This document shows, one piece after another, positions 1 through 9,100 of a stretch of 43,115 nt of DNA. Below the pieces are notes generated by a model that did not search any database, was not told the origin of the DNA, and was given only the letters and a program-made list of their open reading frames with translations. Origin of the DNA: Nitrospiraceae bacterium (GTDB lineage Bacteria > Nitrospirota > Thermodesulfovibrionia > UBA6902); contig CP070632.1 in the NCBI GenBank assembly GCA_020356065.1, positions 1,487,944 to 1,531,058 on the forward strand. The letters are read 5' to 3'. Each line of letters opens with the position of its first letter. Position 1 is the stretch's first letter. The position numbers and the translations under genes were made by a program.

Positions 1-434
1 TTTTTCCTGATACGTTTGAGACGTATCAGATGTTTTTCGACGATAGAAATAAATCCTCTCCTGTTATAGAGACCTGTCAACCGGTCAGTAAGTGAAAGAT
101 CATCGATTTTATCTTTACTGGTATTGTGTTCAGCTATTTCTGTCCTCAGTCGATTCGACAATGTTCTGTTCATTATTGCCATGACAGCAATAAGGCAGGA
201 GCAGACGAGTGCAAGTGCACCGGACAGTGCATCGGCAGACAGTATTTTTTTTATCGAAAGTAAGATGAGGAGAACATATACTCCTGAAAAAATCAATGAA
301 ACCGTGAATATCCACATCGCCTGCTGCTTTTTTATAAACTGGATCCCTGACCTTGAGATCATTGTTACTGATACCCCGATTATGACTGCTCCTGCAAGCA
401 TATAAATTATTGTAAGTATATTTATGTCATTCAT
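1..434 (-). CDS. Membrane-anchored GGDEF protein, N-terminal part (runs off the window)
   Basis: The minus-strand frame opens at ATG 432-434 and stays open to base 1, giving 144 residues. AGAGG lies about nine bases upstream of the ATG. The first ~95 residues contain three hydrophobic stretches (about 5-25, 42-62 and 70-88), then a charged linker, then LSLTDRLTGLYNRRGF, the characteristic entry into a GGDEF domain (SxTDxLTGLxNRRxF). The likely product is therefore a membrane-bound diguanylate cyclase making c-di-GMP. The GGDEF signature itself lies outside the window, so catalytic competence cannot be judged. The gene is transcribed away from the lipoprotein at 612-2309, which lies on the same strand upstream with 177 bases between them. 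Confidence 0.8.
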   Translation of the reverse strand, partial: MNDINILTIIYMLAGAVIIGVSVTMISRSGIQFIKKQQAMWIFTVSLIFSGVYVLLILLSIKKILSADALSGALALVCSCLIAVMAIMNRTLSNRLRTEIAEHNTSKDKIDDLSLTDRLTGLYNRRGFISIVEKHLIRLKRIRK

Positions 435-611
435 GATGTAATCCTCTGCTGGTGATTCGTCCTTACAGGAACCATTAATGCTGCATGATAATATGATTCA
501 TGCGTTTGTAGAGACATCCCATATTCTCCTGAGCCAGACTTGACACCCGTGAGCGATAAACGTACCTTGCCCAGGTCTTGTTATGTACCGACGCTGTTTA
601 TTTCTGACATT

Positions 612-2309
612 CTAAATACCCTTAACACGCACTATCTTCAGCCCTCCGAGGCCGGACGCGATGTAGAGATAGTTCTCCCTGAAAGCGACATGATTGGCTG
701 ACTGAAGACTGCCGAACTGGAGTTTCCCCAGCAGTGACAGGTTGACTGGCCCTTCAGATCCTGATGCATCAAAGTTTTCATCAGCCTGCGCTACATAAAC
801 TCCGGCCTCACCAAACGAAATAAACATGATGTCATCATCAACCGTGACTGCATTGGCAACCCTCAGGTTCGGATCATTAATTCCTGACTCAAGAGCCGAT
901 GGTATGGGAATTGTTGCAAGTACATCACCGCTGACTGTACTCATTACCTGCACGCCACCGCTGCCTGCTGCCAGGATTGCCTTACCGCCCACGACCTCAA
1001 CAGTTGACTTGGACTCCGCTATATCGGCACCGGTGAAGTTGAAATTTCTCTGCCACTCCGGAGTTCCCGTGGTGATGTCATATACTGTAATCTCTCCGTT
1101 TGTGTTTGATCCGCCGCCTCCCTGTGCTACCACAAGAGTATCTGTAACATCATCAAAATGCACCCACCGCGCATCGTCAAGTGGGATCTCACTGTCTATG
1201 GTAAATGATGATGCATCAACAATCGTGAGTCCTCCTGCGTTACCTGATGTTGCGTAGACTTTTCCATTGCCTTCATTATGGATCACACTCGTTCCGGCAA
1301 AGCTTGTGAGGTCAAGCCGGTTGTTATCTGTCAGAACAAATTTCGTACCCTCCATACTGATGACCTCCATGATAGCAGGATGATATGGAGGCACAACGGG
1401 CTCTGATGCACCGACAGCGTAAACATTCTGGCCTGATACACTCACTGCGTTTATATCGGTGTCGTGGAACAGCGCCTGTGACCGCAGGAAAGGAAATTCA
1501 TAGAACAACCGGAATATCTGGACCCCCCCGAGAAAAGGCGCTCCTATCATGGAGTAACTTACGATTGCATGGTTTGCCTTCATCGAAACTGAAGTTGCCT
1601 GAAGAATGCCGGCAGTGAAGTTCCAATAGTTACCTGCAGTATGACCAGTATCAGCACCAAATGTAACGGTTACACCATTATTTAATGTCTGTGCTGTTCC
1701 TGCTGTAATTGCCACTTCAGTTGCCTGCCAGGTTGAACCGTTGTCATCAGACCACCTGAACGTATCCGGGGCTGTTCCGTCAATTTCTACACGGTAATTT
1801 ACATATGGAGGTTCAGTGCCGGTGCCGCTATATGTCCCGCCTGATGCCAGGTCATTCAAAGGCATATTCCATGGAAAGGCAGTTGCCTTGCCGACAATGG
1901 TGGGAGGATATATCTCTCCCACCAGAGTCAGGGAGAATCCGTTTTTCCAGTGTCCGTTGCGTGATGAGCTCTGTGCCTGGATTACAGAAAGATTCTGTGA
2001 ATCGCTGTATGGGACGTCAACTTCCAGACAGTTAAACAACTGCTTCAGATCTGCATCATTATTCAGAATAGTCATGTGATCATTTGCATCATCGGCAACC
2101 ACTTCAGCAGGAGGAGCAAACTCGGCAAGGTCCAGGTCTGCACAGCTCTGGATCCCTGCTACGGTAGTTTCATTTCCTGTGTCCGAATTGCCTGAACCAT
2201 TGTCTCCGCACGATGAAAGTACGAGGAAAAACAGTGCGGCAAAGATGACCAGCAGACCAGTCGGCCGTTCATTGCTGTACATTTTTAATTGAATATGACT
2301 TATATGCAT
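612..2309 (-). CDS. Lipoprotein with beta-propeller (LVIVD-like) repeats
   Basis: A 565-residue protein. The signal peptide ends in a lipobox (LVLSSC, Cys34), so the mature protein should be lipid-anchored. The start at 2309 is supported by GGGAG upstream; an internal Met at residue 10 is an alternative. The C-terminal half has repeated blades of about 45 residues ending in short hydrophobic strands such as GLTIVD, GVQVMS, GVYVAQ and GLKIVRV, which is the LVIVD / YVTN-type propeller pattern. Residues ~157-235 form a separate beta-rich segment (FRWSDDNGSTW, TAQTLNNGVTVTFG) of a type found in surface proteins, apparently inserted before the propeller. The ligand and role are unknown. No operon partner is evident. 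Confidence 0.75.
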   Translation of the reverse strand: MHISHIQLKMYSNERPTGLLVIFAALFFLVLSSCGDNGSGNSDTGNETTVAGIQSCADLDLAEFAPPAEVVADDANDHMTILNNDADLKQLFNCLEVDVPYSDSQNLSVIQAQSSSRNGHWKNGFSLTLVGEIYPPTIVGKATAFPWNMPLNDLASGGTYSGTGTEPPYVNYRVEIDGTAPDTFRWSDDNGSTWQATEVAITAGTAQTLNNGVTVTFGADTGHTAGNYWNFTAGILQATSVSMKANHAIVSYSMIGAPFLGGVQIFRLFYEFPFLRSQALFHDTDINAVSVSGQNVYAVGASEPVVPPYHPAIMEVISMEGTKFVLTDNNRLDLTSFAGTSVIHNEGNGKVYATSGNAGGLTIVDASSFTIDSEIPLDDARWVHFDDVTDTLVVAQGGGGSNTNGEITVYDITTGTPEWQRNFNFTGADIAESKSTVEVVGGKAILAAGSGGVQVMSTVSGDVLATIPIPSALESGINDPNLRVANAVTVDDDIMFISFGEAGVYVAQADENFDASGSEGPVNLSLLGKLQFGSLQSANHVAFRENYLYIASGLGGLKIVRVKGI

Positions 2310-2447
2310 AAAATATCTCCCATCTGATTACCGGCAGTTTTACGGTATTTAATAAATTGTTCTCTTACTAAAGTCATCGGAACTCACAGGGAAAAACTTT
2401 AGCAAAAAACAATAAATATCAAATAGATAAGGGGACTTGCAGACCTA

Positions 2448-2476
2448 TTGACACAGTGATCATAAAGGAGTAAAAA
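2448..2476 (+). promoter_or_regulatory. Sigma-70-type promoter for the 58-residue protein
   Basis: TTGACA (2448-2453), 17-base spacer, TAAAAA (2471-2476). Transcription would start near 2483, leaving a ~37-base leader that carries AGGAGGG before ATG 2520. Confidence 0.6.
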
Positions 2477-2519
2477 TTTAATTAGGAGCATGATGTATCC
2501 TCAGAAAGGAGGGATGATC

Positions 2520-2696
2520 ATGAATATTGAACTGACAGAGAAAGAAAGAGACAACCTAGTAAAAGTGCTGGATTACTTTATTCCTGAACTGAGAGGTCAG
2601 ATCGCTTCAGGAGTAAAGCATGACTGGAAAATGGCCATGAAGGATGAGGAAGCCACATTAAAAGATGTCCAGCAAAGACTGAAACAGCTTAACTGA
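2520..2696 (+). CDS. Small acidic/basic helical protein, 58 residues, unknown function
   Basis: I place the start at ATG 2520 because a near-perfect AGGAGGG lies just upstream; an earlier in-frame ATG (2490) has no such site. The product is 58 residues, highly charged and almost certainly all-helical (ELTEKERDNLVKVLDYF at the start, ATLKDVQQRLKQLN at the end), with no signal peptide, cysteines or membrane segment. It is its own transcription unit: a promoter at 2448-2476 and an intrinsic terminator at 2746-2775 bracket it. I do not recognise the family. A short amphipathic helical hairpin that binds another protein would fit, but that is a guess. Confidence 0.75.
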   Translation: MNIELTEKERDNLVKVLDYFIPELRGQIASGVKHDWKMAMKDEEATLKDVQQRLKQLN

Positions 2697-2745
2697 GAAA
2701 AGGTATCATTTGCGCATACTGTGCGGGATACTGCGGACAAGCAAT

Positions 2746-2775
2746 AAAGACCTGATATTATCAGGTCTTTTTTTT
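2746..2775 (+). terminator. Intrinsic terminator after the 58-residue gene
   Basis: Perfect 12-base inverted repeat (AAAGACCTGATA / TATCAGGTCTTT) with a one-base centre, running into eight T residues. It lies about 50 bases after the stop codon at 2696. Confidence 0.9.
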
Positions 2776-2850
2776 ATTAAAGCTTATGGATTCTCCAAGT
2801 TAACCCCTGTAAAAATGAACCTTAAAAAAATTAAGGCATCTTTTTATCGG

Positions 2851-3258
2851 TCACAACGGGATTCCGCTGATGCTGTCAACACTCCAGCCATAGAGGCTAG
2901 CAGTATTCTTTCTTACGGTAATCGTAACGTTCTGATAGTCTGCCGATGTATGCTGTGGTGTCACTTCCTGCAGAGTAATGAGGGATGCGTGGACTAAATA
3001 TCTTTCTGGTCCCATATACTTCCGGGCGCCTAGGGGTTCCCGTTCAATATTCCGTATCTCAAGCCTGACCACCTGAAGGTCTCTTGTTTTAAAGTACGCA
3101 TGTATTGCGTCTTGGATTTGATGCTCCGCAGGCTCAGGCGAACATCCTGAAACATGCATGAGTACACATACGACTGCAACTGTTGCTGCACTGTACCGTC
3201 TGAGGAGAACAATACAGCGGTTCAGTTCCGGTACGTGCATATTCATGCTTTTCCACAT
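2851..3258 (-). CDS. Small lipoprotein, unknown function
   Basis: A 135-residue ORF whose N-terminus has a hydrophobic segment (residues ~23-37) and a lipobox-like HVSGC with Cys39. The ~95-residue mature part (DAIHAYFKTRDLQVVRLEIRN onward) alternates short strands and helices and has no motif I recognise. The start is uncertain: ATG 3258 gives a long n-region, while ATG 3246 (preceded by GGAAAAG) and ATG 3240 give more usual signal peptides. It is convergent with the small gene ending at 2696, and the intrinsic terminator at 2746-2775 lies between them. Confidence 0.6.
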   Translation of the reverse strand: MWKSMNMHVPELNRCIVLLRRYSAATVAVVCVLMHVSGCSPEPAEHQIQDAIHAYFKTRDLQVVRLEIRNIEREPLGARKYMGPERYLVHASLITLQEVTPQHTSADYQNVTITVRKNTASLYGWSVDSISGIPL

Positions 3259-3367
3259 CGCTTTTAAAATCCAGATAAAGACATCATTGCCAGATACTTA
3301 CACATAAAGGCAAGGTCTGCACAGGTCTTTCAGCTCCCTTTACTCTATCACGCACTGCAATTAAAAA

Positions 3368-3438
3368 ATAGCCCTATTTCGTATGATATTTGAGCTTTAT
3401 GAGTAGCCTGATGAGATACGCCTTCGAAATAGGGTTAT
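3368..3438. repeat. Long-loop inverted repeat
   Basis: ATAGCCCTATTTCG (3368-3381) pairs with CGAAATAGGGTTAT (3425-3438), 13 of 14 bases, around a 43-base loop. It lies in the intergenic stretch between the divergent lipoprotein (start 3258) and DUF6502 (start 3582) genes. It could be a structured RNA or a small mobile remnant. I see no coding potential in 3259-3545. Confidence 0.45.
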
Positions 3439-3545
3439 GGAGTAGTGGAGTAATGCGAAAACTATTAATTGAAATCAATTCTCCATAACTTCATTCATCT
3501 ATTTAACGATTTCATGAATAAACCGAGATTAAGAGGATGTGATGC

Positions 3546-3574
3546 TTGACAAATTATAAATATGGGATTACAAT
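3546..3574 (+). promoter_or_regulatory. Strong sigma-70-type promoter giving a leaderless DUF6502 mRNA
   Basis: TTGACA (3546-3551), exactly 17 bases, TACAAT (3569-3574). Transcription start would fall at 3581-3582, which is the A of ATG 3582. No ribosome-binding site precedes that ATG, so the mRNA is predicted to be leaderless. The alternative is translation from TTG 3546, which has GAGG upstream but would make the TTGACA box coding sequence. Confidence 0.7.
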
Positions 3575-3581
3575 CCCAATT

Positions 3582-4382
3582 ATGAGCAGCAATGTCAATA
3601 AGGTCATATCTTCAGCAATAACCAGGCTTCTGAGACCCCTCGTGAGTATATTGTTAAATAATGGCATTCCTTATGGAACATTCTGTGAACTGGCAAAATG
3701 GGTATATGTAGATACAGCATCAAAGGAACTTGCCATTCCGGGGAGGAAACAGACGACTTCAAGAATTGCTGTTGTTACCGGCCTGTCCCGAAAAGAGGTC
3801 AAGAGATTACGGGAACTTTCAGAAATAGATGATCTCGGGGCTGCCGACCGTTACAATCGTGCTATTCGGGTTATTAATGGATGGCGCAGGGATTCCAATT
3901 TTATTGATGGCAGAGGATTACCCAAAGCGCTTTATTTCGAGGGGGACTTGAGCTTTTCATCGCTCGTAAAAAAATACAGCGGAGATATTCCGCCCAGGGC
4001 AGTGCTGGATGAGATGCTCAGATCAGGTGTTGTTAAGCAGGACAATGACAGAATCCGCCTTTTAACAGAAGGTTATATTCTGCAAAAAGGGGAAGCAGAG
4101 AAGCTTCATATTTTCGGTCTGGATTCCAGTGAATTCATAGCAACAGTGCGTCATAATCTGACCAGCAGTCCCTCCAACTCATTTTTACAGAGAAAAGTTT
4201 CATATGACAATATCCCGGACGGAGCGATCCCTGAATTAAGGAACATGCTTTCTGAAAAAGGAGCAGTATTTCTTGAATCCCTGGACAGAATAATTTCTAA
4301 ATATGACAGAGACGTCAATCCATCCATCAGAGGAGAGGGACGGAAAAAGGCAGGACTGGGAATCTTTTATTTCGAAGAATAA
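3582..4382 (+). CDS. DUF6502 family protein
   Basis: From ATG 3582 the product is 266 residues. The opening SSAITRLLRPLVSILLNNG, the GIPYGTFCELAKWVYVD segment and a helix-turn-helix-like stretch (TSRIAVVTGLSRKEVKRL, about residues 60-77) match my memory of the DUF6502 family, small cytosolic proteins with a winged-helix flavour. I infer a DNA-binding or regulatory role; the family function is not established as far as I know. It is followed after 28 bases by a DUF5666 lipoprotein on the same strand. A TTG start at 3546 with GAGG upstream is possible but would overlap the promoter at 3546-3574. Confidence 0.75.
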   Translation: MSSNVNKVISSAITRLLRPLVSILLNNGIPYGTFCELAKWVYVDTASKELAIPGRKQTTSRIAVVTGLSRKEVKRLRELSEIDDLGAADRYNRAIRVINGWRRDSNFIDGRGLPKALYFEGDLSFSSLVKKYSGDIPPRAVLDEMLRSGVVKQDNDRIRLLTEGYILQKGEAEKLHIFGLDSSEFIATVRHNLTSSPSNSFLQRKVSYDNIPDGAIPELRNMLSEKGAVFLESLDRIISKYDRDVNPSIRGEGRKKAGLGIFYFEE

Positions 4383-4410
4383 CATATCAATATACACGGA
4401 GGGACATACC

Positions 4411-5829
4411 ATGGCATCACAAACAGAAGGACGGTTTAAGAGTAAATGTATGAGAACTGCTATTGTCCTTGTTATCGTATTGTCACTTGCATCATCTTGC
4501 GGCGAAAGTCTGGTAACCCTTCTTTCCGGAGGAGGGATAAGCGGGACTGGAAGATTTCTGGGCATCATCGCCGGTTTTGGCAGTATCTTTGTAAACGGAG
4601 TTGAGATAGAGACCACCAGTGAAACAAATATCTTTATTGATGATGTCAGTGCAAATGAAAATGCTTTGAGAGTTGGGATGAAAGTTGAGGTCATTGCCAC
4701 TGATAATGTCGCTTCCACAGTCACCTATAATTCAGAGATCAGAGGACCGATCGAAAGTGGAAGTCTAAATATCATTAACAATACCTTTTCTGTTTTGGGT
4801 CAGACAGTAATGGCAGACGGAACAACTGTATATGACGGATTAAGTGGGTTTGCACAACTGCAGGAAAATTATATTGTTGAGGTCAGTGGTTTTGCAGACG
4901 CTACCGGCACTATTCTGGCTACCTTTGTTGAGCTTGAAGACTCAGGACTTCAGGAGTTTAAGCTCAGGGGTAATGTATCAAATCATAACGCAACTGTAAA
5001 AAGATTCTTCATCAATAACATTACAGTTGACTACAATACACTCCAAAACCCCCCGTCTATTGCCAATGGTTCTTCGGTAGAAGTAAAGGGTACACTGGAT
5101 AATAATATTTTTATTGCATCAGAGATTGAAATTGAGGATTTTTCTCTTGCATCAGGAGAAAAAGTGGAACTTGAAGGAATAATTACGGCAAAAACGTCCC
5201 AAACTGATTTTTCGGTCGGCCCACAGCAGGTGCAGATTAATGCTGATACTGTTTTTGAACATGGAACTGCAGCGGGCATCGAGACCGGCATGCGAATTGA
5301 AGTTAAAGGTTCAGTAAACAGCAACAGCATTCTCGTAGCAGAAAGAGTTGAGTTCCGGTTCGTGGAATCAAAGAGTATAGAAATTGAAGGCATAGTTGAG
5401 ACAATTGATACGGACAAATCAACAGTAACGGTAATGGGAATCACTATCCACGTTGATACCAATACGGGACTCATAGATGAGGTGTTTGAATTAAGGCCCT
5501 TTACCCTGTCAAATATCCAGCCGGGAGACTTTCTCGAAATTAGAGGATTTGTTGATAATGAAGGTAACATTGTTGCCATTATACTTGAAAGAGATGAGAT
5601 GCCGGAGCAGGACGAGTTTGAGTTCAGGGGGCCTGTGGACGCTATAACGCCCAATACTGCTATCGAGATACTGGGAGTTTGGGTGGATCCTGGCGCAGCC
5701 CTTGACAACAGCAACGACGCTGCTGCCTTTTTTAATGAAATAAACGTGGGAGATATCGTAAAGGTAAAGGGAGGTTTTTCTGGCAGAATTTTTACTGCAA
5801 ACGAGCTTGAAATAGTGAGTCTGAATTAA
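4411..5829 (+). CDS. Lipoprotein with six DUF5666 repeats
   Basis: ATG 4411 has GGAGGG nine bases upstream, so I take it over an earlier in-frame start inside the previous gene. The 472-residue product has a signal peptide ending in the lipobox LASSC (Cys30). The rest is about six ~65-residue beta-rich repeats. The first opens with the diagnostic GTGRFLGIIAGFGSIFVNGVE; later ones show the recurring GxVEVKGxxxxNxxxxAxxIE pattern (e.g. GSSVEVKGTLDNNIFIASE, GDIVKVKGGFSGRIFTANE). DUF5666 domains are OB-fold-like beta units of unknown role in cell-envelope proteins. The 28-base spacing suggests co-transcription with the DUF6502 gene, so the pair may be one envelope system with its regulator. Confidence 0.8.
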   Translation: MASQTEGRFKSKCMRTAIVLVIVLSLASSCGESLVTLLSGGGISGTGRFLGIIAGFGSIFVNGVEIETTSETNIFIDDVSANENALRVGMKVEVIATDNVASTVTYNSEIRGPIESGSLNIINNTFSVLGQTVMADGTTVYDGLSGFAQLQENYIVEVSGFADATGTILATFVELEDSGLQEFKLRGNVSNHNATVKRFFINNITVDYNTLQNPPSIANGSSVEVKGTLDNNIFIASEIEIEDFSLASGEKVELEGIITAKTSQTDFSVGPQQVQINADTVFEHGTAAGIETGMRIEVKGSVNSNSILVAERVEFRFVESKSIEIEGIVETIDTDKSTVTVMGITIHVDTNTGLIDEVFELRPFTLSNIQPGDFLEIRGFVDNEGNIVAIILERDEMPEQDEFEFRGPVDAITPNTAIEILGVWVDPGAALDNSNDAAAFFNEINVGDIVKVKGGFSGRIFTANELEIVSLN

Positions 5830-5917
5830 TCTCTCTTTGAATGCAATTTATCTTCAAATTTCTTTTATTTTTTTATCACGTGAGATATCAGACAATTATC
5901 ATTTTTAAACAATATTA

Positions 5918-5966
5918 TTTAAAAGGTACTGCAGGATATACCATACATTATGTATTACCTTTTAAA
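5918..5966. promoter_or_regulatory. Nested palindrome upstream of the cytochrome operon
   Basis: TTTAAAAGGTA (5918-5928) and TACCTTTTAAA (5956-5966) form a perfect 11-base inverted repeat. Inside it lies a second palindrome, ATACAT-T-ATGTAT (5943-5955). There is no T-tract, so it is not a usual terminator. It sits ~93-140 bases upstream of the start expected from the -24/-12 element at 6033-6048, where enhancer-binding activators normally bind. The binding role is inference. Confidence 0.45.
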
Positions 5967-6021
5967 AACTAACCAAGAAAATAATATAAAATAACATTAA
6001 ATATTAAGAGCTTTTCATTAT

Positions 6022-6053
6022 AGCAAATCAGGTGGCATTAGATTTGCTTTTTT
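6022..6053 (+). promoter_or_regulatory. Ambiguous element: sigma-54 -24/-12 promoter or intrinsic terminator
   Basis: Two readings overlap. TGGCAT (6033-6038), five bases, TTGCT (6044-6048) puts GG and GC exactly twelve bases apart, the sigma-54 -24/-12 spacing; the start would be near 6059. The same bases also form AGCAAATC (6022-6029) / GATTTGCT (6041-6048), an 8-base stem with an 11-base loop followed by six T residues, a plausible terminator for the DUF5666 gene. Both cannot be decided by eye. The remainder of 5830-6184 is AT-rich and non-coding. Confidence 0.5.
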
Positions 6054-6090
6054 ATTTTATCACAAATTGTTTGGGATATATTTCCCATCG

Positions 6091-6106
6091 TGTGATTGTG
6101 ATCACT
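6091..6106 (+). promoter_or_regulatory. CRP/FNR-superfamily-like binding site before the cytochrome gene
   Basis: TGTGATTGTGATCACT matches the CRP consensus TGTGA-N6-TCACA in nine of ten defined bases. It is centred near 6098.5, about 87 bases before the GTG start. A weak -10 (TAATCT, 6128-6133) lies where a class II (-41.5) arrangement would put it. No regulator of this family is encoded in the window. Confidence 0.5.
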
Positions 6107-6114
6107 TTCTAATG

Positions 6115-6138
6115 TAATAAGAAACTTTAATCTTATTA
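6115..6138. promoter_or_regulatory. Inverted repeat between the CRP-like site and the cytochrome start
   Basis: TAATAAGA (6115-6122) / TCTTATTA (6131-6138) with an 8-base centre. It overlaps the possible -10 at 6128-6133, so a repressor site is one option; a small leader hairpin is another. Confidence 0.35.
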
Positions 6139-6184
6139 TATGTTTTTTGGATCGGGCCGAATTTCCATGAGAGGTAAAGCATAA

Positions 6185-9100
6185 GTGAAGTTATTAATAA
6201 TAAAGAAGTTGATGGTGTTGATGTCGCTTTGTCTGGTATCCCTTTTCACAGTCAATATGGGCAGTTCTTATGCTCAATGGCTGTCTCCGGGCAAACTGAC
6301 CAAATCTCATAAAGAGATTGAAGGATTGGCGAATTGCACAAAGTGCCACCAGCTTGGAAAAGGCATTTTGAACTCATTATGTATGTCATGCCATGAAAAG
6401 CTTATCGCCCAGATAAAAAATAATAAGGGCTTTCACTCGAGGCTTAAAGATCCATGCATTTCGTGTCACACAGACCATAAAGGTGAAGACTATAACATTA
6501 CCAGCCTTGACAAGGATAAATTTGATCATGACAAAACAGGGTACGTACTGAAGGCCAAACACAAAGTGTTATGTGAAAAATGTCATCGGGAGGAAAAGAC
6601 GTATCTTGGACTGACGCAGGAATGCACAGGTTGCCATACTGACCTGCATAAAAAGCAACTTGCCAGAGACTGTCTGCAATGTCATACCTTTCAGGATTGG
6701 AATAAGACGAACTTTGATCACGCTAAGTCAATATACAGGCTTACCGGGAAACATACTGATGTTCAATGTCAAAAATGTCATTCAGGTTCTTCGATCAACA
6801 GCGATGGAAAGCCCGGTGATGTTAAAGCGGCATATACGTCCCTTCAGTACAAACCTCTTTCTCATGACAAATGCAATGATTGTCACTTTGATATTCATAA
6901 AGGTGAGCTTAAAAAGCAGACCTGCACAGAATGTCACTCAACTGAAGGATGGGATAAGAAAACATTTGAGCACAACAATCCTCACTTAACCGATTTCAGT
7001 CTGGAGGGCAGGCACGAAAAGGTTGCCTGCGAACTCTGTCATATAGAGGAAACCTTCAAATACGAACAGAATGGCAAAACAGTTGAACGGGTCGCGAGGA
7101 GACTTACATCAATTAAGCATGCAGGATGCAATGACTGTCATTATGATGTGCACACCGAGCAGTTCAGGGACCAGCGTTGTGACAGCTGCCATACCGTTGA
7201 GAACGAGTGGAAAAAAACTGTATTCACCCATGATTCAAAGGATTATAAAGGGTTTAAACTTGTAGGGAAACATATTGATGTTGAATGCAAAAAGTGTCAT
7301 CAGCAGAATGAAATAAAGTATACGGAATTTCACAAGAAGAAAAAGACAACTCTGGGTACATTCAAACCTGTTAAGTCAGAGAAGTGCAATGACTGTCATT
7401 ATGATGTGCATAAGGAGCAGTTCAGGGGCCAGCGTTGTGACAGCTGCCATACCGTTGAGAATGAGTGGGAAAAAACTGTATTCAGACATGAATCGAAGGA
7501 ATATAAAGGATATAAACTGGAAGGCAAACACAGTGATGTTGAGTGCAAGAAGTGTCACAAACAGGATACGGTCAGGTATGTAGAATTTGGACAGACCAAA
7601 GAGTCCCTGATCGGGCAGTTCAAACCAACGGAACATGACACCTGCCTGGTGTGCCATGAGGACAAGCATAAAGGGCAGTATCAGGAAAAGTGCAGCCACT
7701 GCCATTCACCTGTAAGCTGGGATCCGAAGAATTACCTTCATGATCCCCTTTCCCTCGAGTTAAAAGGTGCCCACAAAACACTTGCGTGTATTGAGTGTCA
7801 CATGGGAATGAAGGACTTTAAGGGGCTTGACTCTGAATGCATAACGTGTCATCAGAAGCAGGACCCGCACCTGAACCAGTTCGGCCAGTTCTGCGATGAC
7901 TGCCACAGGCAACAGGCATGGATCCCGACTGACTTTAAACATACCAGTGTAGGGTTCAGGCTTGCCGGCGGTCACAGGGAGGCTGACTGTAAGGACTGCC
8001 ATATCAACAGGGACTACAGAAATACATCTACAGATTGTTTCGAATGTCATATTGAGGATTACCAGACAGCTCCTAATCATCTGACGAGACAGTATCCGCA
8101 GGAATGTGATAAATGTCATAACCCTTCGTCAGTATGGGAGAATGTGAGTTATGACCATACAGCATTTACATTCAGAGGAGCCCATAATGCCATACGAAAT
8201 GGCTGTGCAACGTGTCATGATGCCCCGGTGCAGATGCCCATGGGAACTACTGATGATGACTGTTACAACTGTCATTCTTCAACAGGCGTGGCTGTCACCA
8301 CATATGAAGGGACTCTTAATCCTTCACATACATTGTTCAACTTCAGCTACACATGCACGGATTGTCACACTGTTGATTCCTGGATGGGTGCGAATTATAC
8401 GCATCAGAATTTCCAGCAGAACGGGCTACATGCATCACTGGACTGCACGGCATGTCATGCAAGCGGGTATCCCGGCAACTATGCAGGGGCTGCCCAGAAT
8501 GACTGTTATACCTGTCACCAAAATGATTATAACGGTGCACTAAATCATATAAACTTTAACTTTCCGCAGGACTGTACCGTATGCCATTCAGGTAACAGCT
8601 GGTCAGGAGCGAGTTACAGCCATCAGAGTTTTCAATTAAGCGGAGTGCATACCATACTGGATTGCACGGCATGTCATGCAAGCGGGTATCCCGGAGAGTA
8701 TGCAGGCACAGCAGACGATGATTGCTATGCCTGTCATTCAAGTGATTATCAAAACGAATCTGAACATGCTGAATCAGGTTATCCCCAGGACTGTACCACA
8801 TGTCATTCAGTAAACAGCTGGGAAGGAGCAGCCTTCCAGCATGTGAATTTTAAGACAAAAGGAGTACATACCACTCTTAACTGTACAGCCTGTCATACCA
8901 CTGGTTATCCCGGGGAACTGGCTGGTACAACAGACGATGAATGCCATACATGCCACGTGAGTGATTATGAAGGAGCTCCTAACCATGCATTATTTAATTA
9001 TCCTCATGACTGTTCTGCCTGTCATCTAGATAATAGCTGGACAGGGGCCAGTTTTACTCATCAAAGCTTAAACTTAAACAGCCTGCACTCGGCACTGGAT

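Noticed and set aside
5031-5714. Minus-strand 227-codon open frame opposite the DUF5666 gene
   Set aside because: It is a shadow of the repeat-rich coding frame; the plus-strand protein has a signal peptide, lipobox and family repeats.
5830-6184. Possible c-di-GMP (GEMM) riboswitch upstream of the cytochrome
   Set aside because: No GGACGCAAAGCC-like core or tetraloop-receptor pair is present; the region is palindromes and AT-rich DNA.
7376-8119. Minus-strand open frames of 109 and 119 codons opposite the cytochrome
   Set aside because: They mirror the CXXCH-rich coding frame, lack ribosome sites, and their apparent hydrophobicity is an artefact of the complementary codons.
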